From Pararhizobium sp. A13 (GTDB lineage: Bacteria > Pseudomonadota > Alphaproteobacteria > Rhizobiales > Rhizobiaceae): a stretch of 64,000 nt of DNA. Where the stretch lies: the NCBI RefSeq assembly GCF_040126305.1, contig NZ_CP149511.1:1441861-1505860 (forward strand), read 5' to 3'. The notes beneath the pieces are model-generated. The model saw nothing but the letters and a program-made list of their open reading frames with translations. It had not been told where the DNA came from and made no database searches. Below, one piece after another: positions 1-8,561 of the stretch. Positions within the stretch are counted from its first letter, which is position 1; each line of letters starts with the position of its first letter. The position numbers were made by a program, and so were the translations under genes.

Positions 1-999
1 GAGCGCCTTCGCCTCGACGAAGGAACCGATATCGGCATCCGACTCGTCGATCTCCAGCGGGATGCGGCAGGAAATGTCCGCAACCGATCGCGACAGCGCC
101 TCGGCGCGGGCGATCGGCTGCTCAAAGAACAGGATCGAGCTGCGTAGCCGGGCGAGGCGCGGTTCGGCCGCAATCCGGTCCAGCAGGTCCGCGACGGCCT
201 CGCTGCCCTCGAATTGTTCGTTGCCATCGAGCGTCGCCACGCAGCTCTCGGTCGCCGCATCGAGCACTTCGGCAATCCGGATCAACCGTCCAGTATCCTC
301 TGCCGGGCGGCCGGAGACCTTGATCTTGAAATGGCGATGGCCATAGACGGCGATGACGTCCTGAAGCGTCTGCGGCAGGCCGTCGCCGATACGCGCGCCC
401 TCGGCGATATCGGCCGCGGTCAGCGCATCGGCGAGACCGATCGTGTGACGCACGGCCATCGTCGCGGCAGGGGCGAGACTTGCGAAGTAGCCGTTCAGAT
501 CGAAGCCTCGCAGGTCGGGTGCTGTCGCCGCGTCGATGCCCAGACGGTTGAACCGGACTGCCTCGGCGACACTCAGCCCATCGAGGCGGCAGACCGCATC
601 GATGAGGGCACGATCGATGAGCGCCAGCCCGTAGGATGCAACGAGCCCCGGCAGCCCCTGCTCCGCCGCACGGCGGTGATGCTCCCCTTCGATTGCCGCA
701 TGCAGCGCGAAAGGCGTGCCACTTCCGGCGTCGCGATAGGCGCCAATAGCAAGTCGAAGGCTCGTGCGCAGTTGTTCGACATTGTCGTCCGGCGAAAGCA
801 CGGGGCTCTTGTCGAACCATTTCGGCATCATCATTTCCGCCGCCCTGCCGATGGCGCTGCGCCCCGACCTATCGCTGATACGCACGCGGACAAAGGCCTG
901 CGGCGCCGCCTCGACGCGCGCAGCGCCGAAGCGGAAAGGGAAGCGGAAGCGGACCGAGCGTTCGAAGACCGCCGCTTCTTCGAGCCTGATCTCCATCAT
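1..999 (-). CDS. Enolase-superfamily (mandelate racemase/muconate lactonizing-like) protein, 3' end missing
   Basis: The reverse-strand frame is open from ATG 999 to the window edge (333 codons), so the C-terminus lies outside. Enolase-superfamily barrel marks are visible: a KIK motif (K225, K227), the metal ligand D258 in TLDGNEQ, E293 in FFEQP, and a third acidic site in EIDESD (about 316-321). These proteins abstract a proton alpha to a carboxylate, often as sugar-acid dehydratases or racemases. The start is the first of two tandem ATGs with AAGGGG upstream, 17 bp after the DUF993 stop, so it is the third gene of a leftward operon. Its substrate cannot be read from sequence; the context suggests a sugar acid. 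Confidence 0.85.
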   Translation of the reverse strand, partial: MMEIRLEEAAVFERSVRFRFPFRFGAARVEAAPQAFVRVRISDRSGRSAIGRAAEMMMPKWFDKSPVLSPDDNVEQLRTSLRLAIGAYRDAGSGTPFALHAAIEGEHHRRAAEQGLPGLVASYGLALIDRALIDAVCRLDGLSVAEAVRFNRLGIDAATAPDLRGFDLNGYFASLAPAATMAVRHTIGLADALTAADIAEGARIGDGLPQTLQDVIAVYGHRHFKIKVSGRPAEDTGRLIRIAEVLDAATESCVATLDGNEQFEGSEAVADLLDRIAAEPRLARLRSSILFFEQPIARAEALSRSVADISCRIPLEIDESDADIGSFVEAKAL

Positions 1000-1016
1000 A
1001 CCGGTCCCCTTCGCCT

Positions 1017-2180
1017 TCAAACGACGCCATGCACGGCGAGAACGTGGCGCATGCGCTCTGCCGCCTGCTCCGGATCGGCAAGGACGCGAGCCCGGTCGGC
1101 GAGACGGAACAATTCGGCGAGATGCACGAGCGACCGGGCACTCTCCTGGCCGCCGATCATGGTGAAATGGTGCTGAAGGCCGTTGAGATAGGCTAGGAAG
1201 ACGACGCCCGTCTTGTAGAAGCGCGTTGGCGCCTTGAATATGTGCCGGGAGAGCGGAACGGTCGGCTCGAGCAGATCGAAGAACGAGCGCTGACGGTCCG
1301 CGCCAAGCGCCGCCATGGCCGCGGAAGCGGCGGGCGCGATGGCGTCGAAGATCCCGAGCAGCGCATCGGAATGCCCCTGCTCGTCGCCGGCGATCAATTC
1401 GGCATAGTTGAAGTCGTCGCCGGTATACATGCGCACGCCCTTCGGCAGGCGTCGGCGCATCGCGATTTCCTTTTCCTTCGACAGCAGCGAGACCTTTATA
1501 CCGTCAACCTTGGCCGCATGCGCCACGATCACGTCGAGGCAGGTTTCCATCGCCGTCAGATGATCGCGATTGCCCCAGTAGCCTTCGAGCGCCGGATCGA
1601 ACATCTCGCCAAGCCAATGGATGATCACCGGTTCGCGCACCTGCGACAGGATGCGGGCATAGACCTTGATGTAGTCGTCAGGGCCGCGCGCGGCAGCAGC
1701 AAGGGCCCGGCTCGCCATCAGGATGATCCGGCCCCCGGCAGCCTCCACTGTCTCGATCTGCGCCTCATAGGCCCTGATGATCGTATCGAGCGTCACGTCC
1801 GGTCCCGGTGCAAGATGGTCGGTCCCGGCACCGCAGGCAATCAGGGCGCCGCTGCGACCGCGCGCTTCGGCAAGCGCGCGCCGGATCAGCTCCTGCGCCT
1901 CCGCCCAGCCAAGCCCCATGCCGCGCTGGGCGGTATCCATCGCCTCGGCGACACCCAGCCCGAGGTCCCAGAGCCGATGACGAAAGGCAAGCGTGCGCTC
2001 CCAGTCGATCGCCGGTGTCAGCCAGGGGTCATTGTCGGCCAGCGGATCGGCGACCACATGGGCTGCGGCAAAGACGACACGCGGGAACGATTTCGCCTCC
2101 CGCCGCGCAAGCGGGATCGGCGTTCCGGTAAGCGTGTAGGGTGTAATGCGGCCGCCGAGCGGCAGGTTGATCGTCACCAT
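1017..2180 (-). CDS. DUF993 family protein (dihydrodipicolinate synthase-like TIM barrel)
   Basis: The 387-residue protein matches the DUF993 family, usually annotated as dihydrodipicolinate synthase family. It shows the N-terminal stretch FPRVVFAAAHVVADP, a CGAGTDHL motif, and DGIKVSLL near the position where class I aldolases carry their Schiff-base lysine. It starts 3 bp downstream of the Gfo/Idh stop codon and is almost certainly co-transcribed with it. DUF993 genes in rhizobia commonly sit beside Gfo/Idh oxidoreductases and sugar ABC transporters, as here. A role as aldolase or retro-aldolase on an oxidised sugar is an inference; no activity can be read directly. Confidence 0.85.
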   Translation of the reverse strand: MVTINLPLGGRITPYTLTGTPIPLARREAKSFPRVVFAAAHVVADPLADNDPWLTPAIDWERTLAFRHRLWDLGLGVAEAMDTAQRGMGLGWAEAQELIRRALAEARGRSGALIACGAGTDHLAPGPDVTLDTIIRAYEAQIETVEAAGGRIILMASRALAAAARGPDDYIKVYARILSQVREPVIIHWLGEMFDPALEGYWGNRDHLTAMETCLDVIVAHAAKVDGIKVSLLSKEKEIAMRRRLPKGVRMYTGDDFNYAELIAGDEQGHSDALLGIFDAIAPAASAAMAALGADRQRSFFDLLEPTVPLSRHIFKAPTRFYKTGVVFLAYLNGLQHHFTMIGGQESARSLVHLAELFRLADRARVLADPEQAAERMRHVLAVHGVV

Positions 2181-2183
2181 CGC

Positions 2184-3332
2184 CTAGAACTCCAATGCCG
2201 GCACGTCGAGCCAGCGGCGCTCGGCCCAGGATTTCAGTCCCAGTTCGGCAAGCTGCACGCCCCTGGCGCCCGCTTCGAGCCCATAAGGCCATGGCGCATC
2301 TTCCGCGACATGGCGCAGGAACATTTCCCACTGCACCTTGAAGCCGTTGTCGAAGACTTGCGTGTCTGGAACCTCGTCCCAGGTCTTGTAGAAGTCGATC
2401 GTCTGCGGCTGGTCCGGGTTCCACACCGGCTTCGGTGTATTCACCCGGTGCTGCGTCCAGCATTTTGTCAGTCCTGCGACCGCCGAGCCATGGGTGCCGT
2501 CGACCTGGAACGTCACCAGATCGTCGCGCCGGACCCGCACCGCCCAGGAGGAGTTGATCTGCGCGATCACGCCACCGTCGAGCTCGAACGTCGCATAGGC
2601 AGCATCATCGGTGTCGCAATTGTACGGCTGCCCACCCTCGTCGACGCGTGCCGGAATGTGGGTGGCACCAAGGCAGGACACCGCCCGGACCTCGCCGAAC
2701 AGGTTGTCGAGCACGTAGCGCCAGTGGCAGAGCATGTCGAGTATGATACCGCCGCCGTCACCCTTGCGGTAGTTCCAGGACGGCCGCTGCGCCGGCACGC
2801 CCCAATCACCCTCGAACACCCAGTAGCCGAATTCGCCGCGCACCGAGAGAATCTTGCCGAAAAAGCCCGAGTCACGCAGAAGTGCCAGCTTGCGCAGGCC
2901 GGGCAGAAACAATTTGTCCTGAACGACACCGTGTTTCAGGCCGGAGGCGCGCGCTTTGCGGGCGAGCTTGATCGCGACTGCAAGATCGTCCGAGATCGGC
3001 TTTTCGCAATAGACGTGCTTGCCGGCATCGATCGCCCGGCTCAAAAGCTGCGCCCGCATCAGCGTCGTGCCGGCGTCGAAGAAGATCGTATCGTTCGGAT
3101 TGGCAAGTGCTGAAGCGATATCGCTCGACCAGCGGGCGATGCCGTGCTTGCGGGCAAGCTCCTCCATCTTGGCGGCGTTGCGACCGACGATGATCGGATC
3201 GATCTCAAGGCGCTCGCCCGACTTCAGTATCAGGCCGCCCTGATCCCTGATGGCGAGAATGGAGCGTACAAGGTGTTGATTGTATCCCATGCGTCCGGTG
3301 ACGCCGTGAAGAATGATCCCGAGACGTGCCAT
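2184..3332 (-). CDS. Gfo/Idh/MocA family oxidoreductase
   Basis: An NAD(P)-dependent sugar or polyol dehydrogenase of the Gfo/Idh/MocA family, 382 residues. The N-terminal Rossmann region begins ARLGIILHGVTGRMG, and the family motif is present as YCEKPISDD, whose Lys is the usual catalytic or cofactor-contacting lysine. The start at 3332 is chosen over an upstream in-frame ATG because GGGGAGGA lies 6 nt before it. It is the first gene of the leftward operon with DUF993 and the enolase-superfamily gene. A GTAAC/GTTAC palindrome about 60 bp upstream is probably its operator. Exact substrate unknown. Confidence 0.9.
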   Translation of the reverse strand: MARLGIILHGVTGRMGYNQHLVRSILAIRDQGGLILKSGERLEIDPIIVGRNAAKMEELARKHGIARWSSDIASALANPNDTIFFDAGTTLMRAQLLSRAIDAGKHVYCEKPISDDLAVAIKLARKARASGLKHGVVQDKLFLPGLRKLALLRDSGFFGKILSVRGEFGYWVFEGDWGVPAQRPSWNYRKGDGGGIILDMLCHWRYVLDNLFGEVRAVSCLGATHIPARVDEGGQPYNCDTDDAAYATFELDGGVIAQINSSWAVRVRRDDLVTFQVDGTHGSAVAGLTKCWTQHRVNTPKPVWNPDQPQTIDFYKTWDEVPDTQVFDNGFKVQWEMFLRHVAEDAPWPYGLEAGARGVQLAELGLKSWAERRWLDVPALEF

Positions 3333-3390
3333 TGATTCCTCCCCTGCCATCGTCGAGCTGAAGGGGCGACTATGGCCTTTGCTTCAGCCG

Positions 3391-3406
3391 GTAACTAAAC
3401 AGTTAC
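3391..3406. promoter_or_regulatory. Candidate operator GTAACTAAACAGTTAC
   Basis: A palindrome with GTAACT/AGTTAC arms and a 4-nt centre lies between the Gfo/Idh gene and the tetR-like gene. The same architecture (GTAAC-N6-GTTAY) recurs at 4263-4278 in front of the sugar ABC operon. Paired identical sites flanking a TetR gene suggest its binding site; this is inferred, not shown. Confidence 0.55.
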
Positions 3407-3459
3407 TTGATGACAGAGAGACCACGCACTTGTCAACAAAAAAAATAACATGTTTGGAA

Positions 3460-4137
3460 TTATCGGCGGATTGAGGCGAGCGTCACATGCACGATATGAT
3501 GTTCCCACCGGCCGACATTCGCAGGCTCGATTAGGTCGCGCCCGAAGATCGTCGACAGCGTGTACTGATTGGAAAGATAGAAATATCCGAGCGAGGCGAT
3601 CGTCAGGTAGACGTGAAGAGGATCGGCATCCTCGATGAAGGTGCCCTCGGCTTTTCCACGCTGAAGCAGGTCGGCGAGTTCGCCGATCAGATGCGAATGC
3701 AGCTCGCGCAGGCGCTTCGACTGGCGAAGCCAACGCGCCCTGTGCAGGTTCTCCGTCCCCAGCAGGCTGAGGAACTCGGGATTGTCGAGAAAATAACGCC
3801 AGGTGAATAGGGAAAGCTCGCGAATCCCGTCTTCCGGGCTCCGATTTGCAAGATCCAGCGCCCGCTCCGCCGAGCGGATATTGATGTAGGCTTGCTCGAG
3901 CACGGCGAGATAAAGCTGCTCCTTGTCCCCGAAATAATGGTAGAGCATGCGCTTGTTGGTGCCTGCTCGTTCGGCGATCGCATCAACACGGGCGCCACCC
4001 ATGCCGTTGCCCGCAAATTCCACCGTTGCAGCATCCAGAATTGCCGCTCGCGTGCGCTCGGGATCGCGCTGGTTCGCGCGCTCCGACACGCCACGGCGAC
4101 CACGCCCAGTTCGACCAGCCTCGCCGCTTCCATCCAT
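3460..4137 (-). CDS. TetR/AcrR family transcriptional regulator
   Basis: A 225-residue regulator. The N-terminal DNA-binding domain is clear: ERTRAAILDAATVEFAGNG, then the helix-turn-helix GGARVDAIAERAGTNKRML ending in YHYFGDKEQLY. The C-terminal helical half is the ligand domain. The frame is open further upstream to 4287, but ATG 4137 is preferred because GGAGAGG lies about 8 nt before it and the upstream residues do not look like TetR. It sits between a leftward catabolic operon and a rightward sugar ABC operon. Matching palindromes lie at both promoters, so it probably represses both and itself. Confidence 0.88.
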   Translation of the reverse strand: MDGSGEAGRTGRGRRGVSERANQRDPERTRAAILDAATVEFAGNGMGGARVDAIAERAGTNKRMLYHYFGDKEQLYLAVLEQAYINIRSAERALDLANRSPEDGIRELSLFTWRYFLDNPEFLSLLGTENLHRARWLRQSKRLRELHSHLIGELADLLQRGKAEGTFIEDADPLHVYLTIASLGYFYLSNQYTLSTIFGRDLIEPANVGRWEHHIVHVTLASIRR

Positions 4138-4185
4138 CCGAGCACCCTCTCCATCGACACATTTGCAATAGCCGCACCGATCATA

Positions 4186-4204
4186 TTGTAAAATAAATTT
4201 ACAA
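4186..4204. promoter_or_regulatory. Inverted repeat TTGTAA-N7-TTACAA
   Basis: A perfect 6-bp inverted repeat with a 7-nt spacer, about 50 bp upstream of the tetR-like start. The identical arms and spacing occur again at 11858-11876 before the DapA-like gene. The bound regulator is unknown; TetR (3460-4137) and GntR (12866-13588) are the local candidates. Confidence 0.5.
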
Positions 4205-4262
4205 GATAATGATAGATCGCTAAACAGGTGCTTGACACCTTCCATACTTTCCAACATAACTT

Positions 4263-4278
4263 GTAACCAATTAGTTAT
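4263..4278. promoter_or_regulatory. Candidate operator GTAACCAATTAGTTAT
   Basis: Second copy of the GTAAC-N6-GTTAY palindrome, about 60 bp upstream of the solute-binding protein start, mirroring the site at 3391-3406. It is probably the TetR operator for the rightward ABC operon (inference from symmetry and duplication). Confidence 0.5.
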
Positions 4279-4338
4279 TTGTTGCAAGGGAAATCAAGGG
4301 GACTGCTGGGAGGCGGCCCCAATGAGGAGGAGGAGCAG

Positions 4339-5628
4339 ATGACGCCACGCGTAAGCAGACGGAATTTCGTTGCGGGGGGAGCAGCGCTTCTATCGCTCGG
4401 AGCACTTGGCGCGGGCAACGCCCTCGCCCAAGACTCTCGCCTTCGGGTTCTTTGGTGGGGCTCGCAGGCCCGTGCCGACCGCACCAACAAGGTCTCGCAA
4501 CTCTATCAGACCAAGAATGCCGGCACGTCGATCAACGGCGAGTTCCTCGGATGGGGCGACTACTGGCCGCGTCTTGCCACCCAGGTCGCCGGGCGCAATG
4601 CGCCGGATGTCATCCAGATGGACTATCGCTACATCGTCGAATATGCCCGCCGCGGCGCTCTGGCTCCACTGGAGGCCTATGTCCCGGCGAAACTCAAGGT
4701 CGACGACTTCGACAAGTCGCAGATCGAAGGCGGCAGCGTCGACGGACATCTCTATGGCATCAGCCTCGGCGCGAACGCTGCCGCGACCGTACTCAATGCG
4801 TCGGCCTTCGAGGAATGCGGCGTCGATTTGCCGACGCAGGCAACGACCTGGGAAGAATTCGCCCGCATGGGCGCAGAAATCACCAAGGCGGGCAAGCGCA
4901 AGGGCATGTACGGCCTGGCCGACGGCAGCGTCAACGAGCCGCTGTTTGAAAACTGGCTGCGCCAGCGCGGCAAGGCGCTCTACACCGTCGAAGGCAAGAT
5001 CGCCTTCGATCTTGACGACGCCACCGCATGGTTCGACATGTGGGCGAAGTTCCGCCAGGCCGGTGTCTGCGTTCCGCCGGATGTCCAGGCGCTCGACAAG
5101 AACGATATCGAGACGAACACGGTATCGATCGGTCGCTCCGCCGCATCCTTCGCCCATTCCAACCAGTTCGTTGGCTATCAGGCGATCAACAAGGACAAGC
5201 TCAGTCTCACCAACCACATGCGCATCGAAGCGGCCTCGAAGGGCGGTCACTACCGCAAGCCGTCAATGTTCTTCTCCATCTCGGCCCAGTCGAAGGCCGT
5301 CGATCAGGCCGTCGCCTACATCGACTTTTTCGTGAAGAACCCGCAAGCCATAGAAATCCTCGGCGTCGAACGGGGCATCCCGGAATCGGCTGCCATGCGC
5401 GAGGTTGTCGCGGCGAAGCTCGATCCGCAGGGCAAGATAGCGCTCGACTATGTCGCCGGTCTCGGCGATCTCGTCGGCAAGCTGCCGCCGCCACCGCCGG
5501 CAGGTGCCGGCGAGGCAGAACTCGCCCTGCGAAGCATCGGCGAGCAGGTCGGCTTCGAGCAACTTTCGCCCGCCGACGGCGGCAAGGCGCTCGTTGACGA
5601 AATCGCGCGCATCGTCGGACGAGGCTGA
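4339..5628 (+). CDS. Sugar ABC transporter, extracellular solute-binding protein (family 1)
   Basis: A 429-residue periplasmic binding protein for a CUT1-type sugar importer. The N-terminus carries a twin-arginine signal (VSRRNFVAGGAALLSLG, cleavage after NALAQ), so it is probably exported folded by Tat. The mature part starts RLRVLWWGSQARADR, typical of bacterial extracellular binding protein family 1. The start at 4339 is preferred to 4279 because of the purine-rich GAGGAGGAGGAG just upstream and because it puts the signal peptide at the N-terminus. It is first in an operon with two permeases, two Gfo/Idh oxidoreductases and an ATPase. The sugar is not known. Confidence 0.92.
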   Translation: MTPRVSRRNFVAGGAALLSLGALGAGNALAQDSRLRVLWWGSQARADRTNKVSQLYQTKNAGTSINGEFLGWGDYWPRLATQVAGRNAPDVIQMDYRYIVEYARRGALAPLEAYVPAKLKVDDFDKSQIEGGSVDGHLYGISLGANAAATVLNASAFEECGVDLPTQATTWEEFARMGAEITKAGKRKGMYGLADGSVNEPLFENWLRQRGKALYTVEGKIAFDLDDATAWFDMWAKFRQAGVCVPPDVQALDKNDIETNTVSIGRSAASFAHSNQFVGYQAINKDKLSLTNHMRIEAASKGGHYRKPSMFFSISAQSKAVDQAVAYIDFFVKNPQAIEILGVERGIPESAAMREVVAAKLDPQGKIALDYVAGLGDLVGKLPPPPPAGAGEAELALRSIGEQVGFEQLSPADGGKALVDEIARIVGRG

Positions 5629-5633
5629 TCGGC

Positions 5634-6596
5634 ATGCACAGCGTGACGCGCACCGCCACGACGGCCATTGCCGTGCACGGGCCGCGGCCAGTGGTGAAGG
5701 CTAAGGGGCGCCTTGCGCGCCTCTGGGCCGCCAACGGTCCGGGCTACATGTTCCTCCTGCCGTGGCTAATCGGCTTCTTCGGCCTGACGCTGGGGCCAGC
5801 CCTTGTCTCGCTGTACCTTTCCTTCACGAACTTCGACCTCATTCAGTCTCCGGAATGGACAGGAATGGCGAACTATGTCCGGATCGCCACCGCCGATCCG
5901 AAATTTGCCGCAGCCATGAGCGTCACACTCACGTATGTGGTGCTTTCCGTTCCCTTCAAGCTGGCTTTTGCGCTGCTGGTCGCAATCGCGCTCAATCGCG
6001 GCATCAACGGACTGACCCTCTACCGGGCGATCTTCTACCTGCCGTCACTGCTCGGCGGCAGCGTTGCCATCGCGGTTCTCTGGCGGCAGCTCTTTGCCGG
6101 CGACGGGCTGGTCAATGCAGCACTCAGCCAGTTCGGCATCGAAGGGCCAAGCTGGATCTCGCATCCGAACTATTCGATCTACACGCTGGTTGCGCTGTCG
6201 GTCTGGCAGTTCGGCTCGCCGATGATCATCTTCCTCGCCGGTCTCCGGCAAATCCCGACCGACATGTATGAAGCCGCAAGCCTCGACGGGGCCTCGAAAT
6301 TCCGCCAATTCTACAAGATCACCCTGCCCCTGTTGACGCCGGTCATCTTCTTCAACGCCGTGGTACAGACGATCGACGCGTTCAAGGCTTTCACCCCGGC
6401 CTTCATCATCTCGGGCGGCACCGGCGGACCGATCAATTCGACGCTGTTCTACACGCTCTACCTCTATCAGGAGGCGTTCGGAAACTTCCGGATGGGCTAC
6501 GCCTCGGCGCTTGCCTGGATCCTCGTCGTGATCATCGCGATCTTCACCGCCTTTTCTTTCCTGACATCGCGCTATTGGGTGCACTACGATGACTGA
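5634..6596 (+). CDS. Sugar ABC transporter permease (MalF-type)
   Basis: A 320-residue inner-membrane permease of the CUT1 family. It has a short N-terminal cytoplasmic tail, then hydrophobic segments starting at GYMFLLPWLIGFFGLTLG. The EAA loop that docks on the ATPase is visible as YEAASLDGASKFRQFYKITLPLL. It begins 5 bp after the binding-protein stop and overlaps the next permease by 8 bp, so the three are translationally coupled. It forms the membrane channel with the following gene. Confidence 0.92.
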   Translation: MHSVTRTATTAIAVHGPRPVVKAKGRLARLWAANGPGYMFLLPWLIGFFGLTLGPALVSLYLSFTNFDLIQSPEWTGMANYVRIATADPKFAAAMSVTLTYVVLSVPFKLAFALLVAIALNRGINGLTLYRAIFYLPSLLGGSVAIAVLWRQLFAGDGLVNAALSQFGIEGPSWISHPNYSIYTLVALSVWQFGSPMIIFLAGLRQIPTDMYEAASLDGASKFRQFYKITLPLLTPVIFFNAVVQTIDAFKAFTPAFIISGGTGGPINSTLFYTLYLYQEAFGNFRMGYASALAWILVVIIAIFTAFSFLTSRYWVHYDD

Positions 6597-7473
6597 CATT
6601 CCGATGACTGCCGTCACTGCTCCGCCCCCGCCGTCAACCGGACGCAGCCCCGTCGCCAGCGCGCTGATCCACGCAGCCCTGATCGCCGCATCGATCGCCA
6701 TGATCTACCCGCTCCTGTGGATGGTCTCGGCGTCCGTCCGGCCGGAGGACGAGATTTTCTCCTCGACCTCACTCCTGCCGTCGTCGATCGATCTCGGCTC
6801 CTATGTCCGCGGCTGGTTCGGCCTCGACATTTCCTTCGGGCGCTTCTTCTGGAACTCGCTCGTCGTCTCGGTGCTGACCGTGATCGGCAACGTCGTCGCC
6901 TGTTCGCTCGCGGCCTACGCCTTCGCGCGGCTTCGGTTCAAGGGCCGGAACTTCTGGTTCGCGATCATGCTCGGAACGCTAATGATCCCCTATCACGTGA
7001 CGCTGATCCCGCAATATGTGCTGTTCCTCAACCTCGGCTGGGTCGATACCTACCTGCCTCTGATCGTCCCGAAATTCCTGGCCTCGGACGCCTTCTTCAT
7101 CTTCCTCATGGTCCAGTTCTTCCGGGGCATCCCGCGTGAGCTTGACGAGGCGGCGATGATGGACGGCTGCAGCCCCTGGCGCATCTACTGGAAGATCATG
7201 GTGCCCTTGTCGCTTCCGGTTCTGGCAACGGCCGCGATCTTCTCCTTCATCTGGACCTGGGACGATTTCTTCGGTCCGCTGATCTACCTCAACGACATGA
7301 ACAACTACACGATCCAGCTTGGGCTCAGGACTTTCGTCGACTCGAGCAGCACGTCCGACTGGGGCGGCCTGTTCGCCATGTCGACGCTGTCGCTGGTGCC
7401 GGTGTTCTTCTTCTTCCTGTTCTTCCAGCGGCTGCTCATCGAGGGCATCGCGACGACGGGCATGAAGCGGTGA
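6589..7473 (+). CDS. Carbohydrate ABC transporter permease (MalG-type)
   Basis: The 294-residue second membrane subunit of the importer. Hydrophobic segments start at IHAALIAASIAMIYPLLWM, and the MalG-type EAA loop is DEAAMMDGCSPWRIYWKIMVPLSLP. It overlaps the upstream permease gene by 8 bp. It pairs with that permease and the ATPase at 9723-10805 to make the inner-membrane complex. Confidence 0.92.
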   Translation: MTDIPMTAVTAPPPPSTGRSPVASALIHAALIAASIAMIYPLLWMVSASVRPEDEIFSSTSLLPSSIDLGSYVRGWFGLDISFGRFFWNSLVVSVLTVIGNVVACSLAAYAFARLRFKGRNFWFAIMLGTLMIPYHVTLIPQYVLFLNLGWVDTYLPLIVPKFLASDAFFIFLMVQFFRGIPRELDEAAMMDGCSPWRIYWKIMVPLSLPVLATAAIFSFIWTWDDFFGPLIYLNDMNNYTIQLGLRTFVDSSSTSDWGGLFAMSTLSLVPVFFFFLFFQRLLIEGIATTGMKR

Positions 7474-7493
7474 CACGATCAATCTGAACGCAA

Positions 7494-7515
7494 TCAATGA
7501 TCCCCCGGGGATTGA
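7494..7515. repeat. Near-perfect palindrome between permease and oxidoreductase genes
   Basis: TCAATG-ATCCCCC-GGGGATTGA forms an inverted repeat in the gap of about 70 bp between the MalG-type permease and the next gene. It could be an attenuating hairpin or a protein site inside the operon. There is no clear T-run, so a strong terminator is unlikely. Confidence 0.35.
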
Positions 7516-7546
7516 CCGAAGCCATGCATGTAAGGTGTCTGTATCG

Positions 7547-8560
7547 ATGGGTGACTTGCGTTTTGCAGCCGTTGGATTGAACCACAGCCACATCTATGGC
7601 CAGGTCAACTGCCTGCTGCGTGCCGGAGCAAAACTTGTCGGCTTCCACGACGAGGACGATCAGCTTGCTGCCGAGTTCTCCGGTGTGTACCAGGACGTAC
7701 CGCGCAAGACGCTCGAAGCGATCCTCGAGGACAGGACGATCGGCCTCGTCACATCGGCGGCGATCTCCGCGCGCCGCGCCGAACTTGCGATCTCGGTCAT
7801 GCGCCACGGCAAGGACGTGCTGGTTGACAAGCCCGGCATGACCTCGCTGGAGCAGCTTGCCGCAGTAAAACGCGTCCAGGCCGAAACGGGGCGGATCTTC
7901 TCGATCCTCTATTCCGAGCATTTCGAAAACAGTGCTACCGTCAAGGCTGGCGAACTCGTCGCTAAGGGCGCGATCGGCGAAGTAGTCCATACCGTCGGTC
8001 TCGGTCCGCACCGGCTGCGGCGCGATACACGGCCGGACTGGTTCTTCCGCCGCGCCGACTATGGCGGCATCCTGACAGACATCGCTTCGCACCAGTGCGA
8101 GCAGTTCCTGTTCTTCACCAATGCGAAGGACGCCCGGGTGCTGTCGGCCAGCGTTTCCAACCACGCCAACGTCGACCGGCCGGAGCTGCAGGATAGCGGC
8201 GACATCCACCTCTTGGCGGGCAAGACCACCGGCACGATCCATGTCGACTGGTTCACACCGGACGGCATGCCGAGCTGGGGCGACGGCCGTCTCTTCATCA
8301 TCGGCACCGCCGGCACCATCGAGATCCGCAAGACCGTGGACCTCGCAGGCCGCGAAGGTGGCAACCACCTGTTCCTGACGGACAGGACCGGTGTGCGGCA
8401 CTTCGATTGCTCGGCGCTGGAACTGCCCTTCGGCCGGCAACTCGTCGCCGATATCCGAGACCGGACGGAAACCGCAATGCCGCAGGCCCGCTGCTTCAAA
8501 GCCATGGAACTGGCGTTGACGGCGCAGGAGATGGCCGAGACCAATCAGGAAAGACAGTGA
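7547..8560 (+). CDS. Gfo/Idh/MocA family oxidoreductase
   Basis: A 337-residue NAD(P)-dependent oxidoreductase. It starts GDLRFAAVGLNHSHIYG, with the family lysine motif as VLVDKPGMTS. ATG 7547 is chosen because AAGGTG sits about 9 nt upstream; an in-frame GTG at 7535 is possible. It ends one base before the next Gfo/Idh gene, so the two are a tandem pair. Pairs of this kind often act in successive oxidation and epimerisation or keto-reduction of a sugar, but here that is inference. The HSHIYG variant near the nucleotide site differs from the classic GxGxxG. Confidence 0.88.
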   Translation: MGDLRFAAVGLNHSHIYGQVNCLLRAGAKLVGFHDEDDQLAAEFSGVYQDVPRKTLEAILEDRTIGLVTSAAISARRAELAISVMRHGKDVLVDKPGMTSLEQLAAVKRVQAETGRIFSILYSEHFENSATVKAGELVAKGAIGEVVHTVGLGPHRLRRDTRPDWFFRRADYGGILTDIASHQCEQFLFFTNAKDARVLSASVSNHANVDRPELQDSGDIHLLAGKTTGTIHVDWFTPDGMPSWGDGRLFIIGTAGTIEIRKTVDLAGREGGNHLFLTDRTGVRHFDCSALELPFGRQLVADIRDRTETAMPQARCFKAMELALTAQEMAETNQERQ

Positions 8561-8561
8561 A

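Noticed and set aside
1242-3113. 623-codon plus-strand frame opposite the DUF993 and Gfo/Idh genes
   Set aside because: It is antisense to two genes with clear families; the GC-rich third positions create it.
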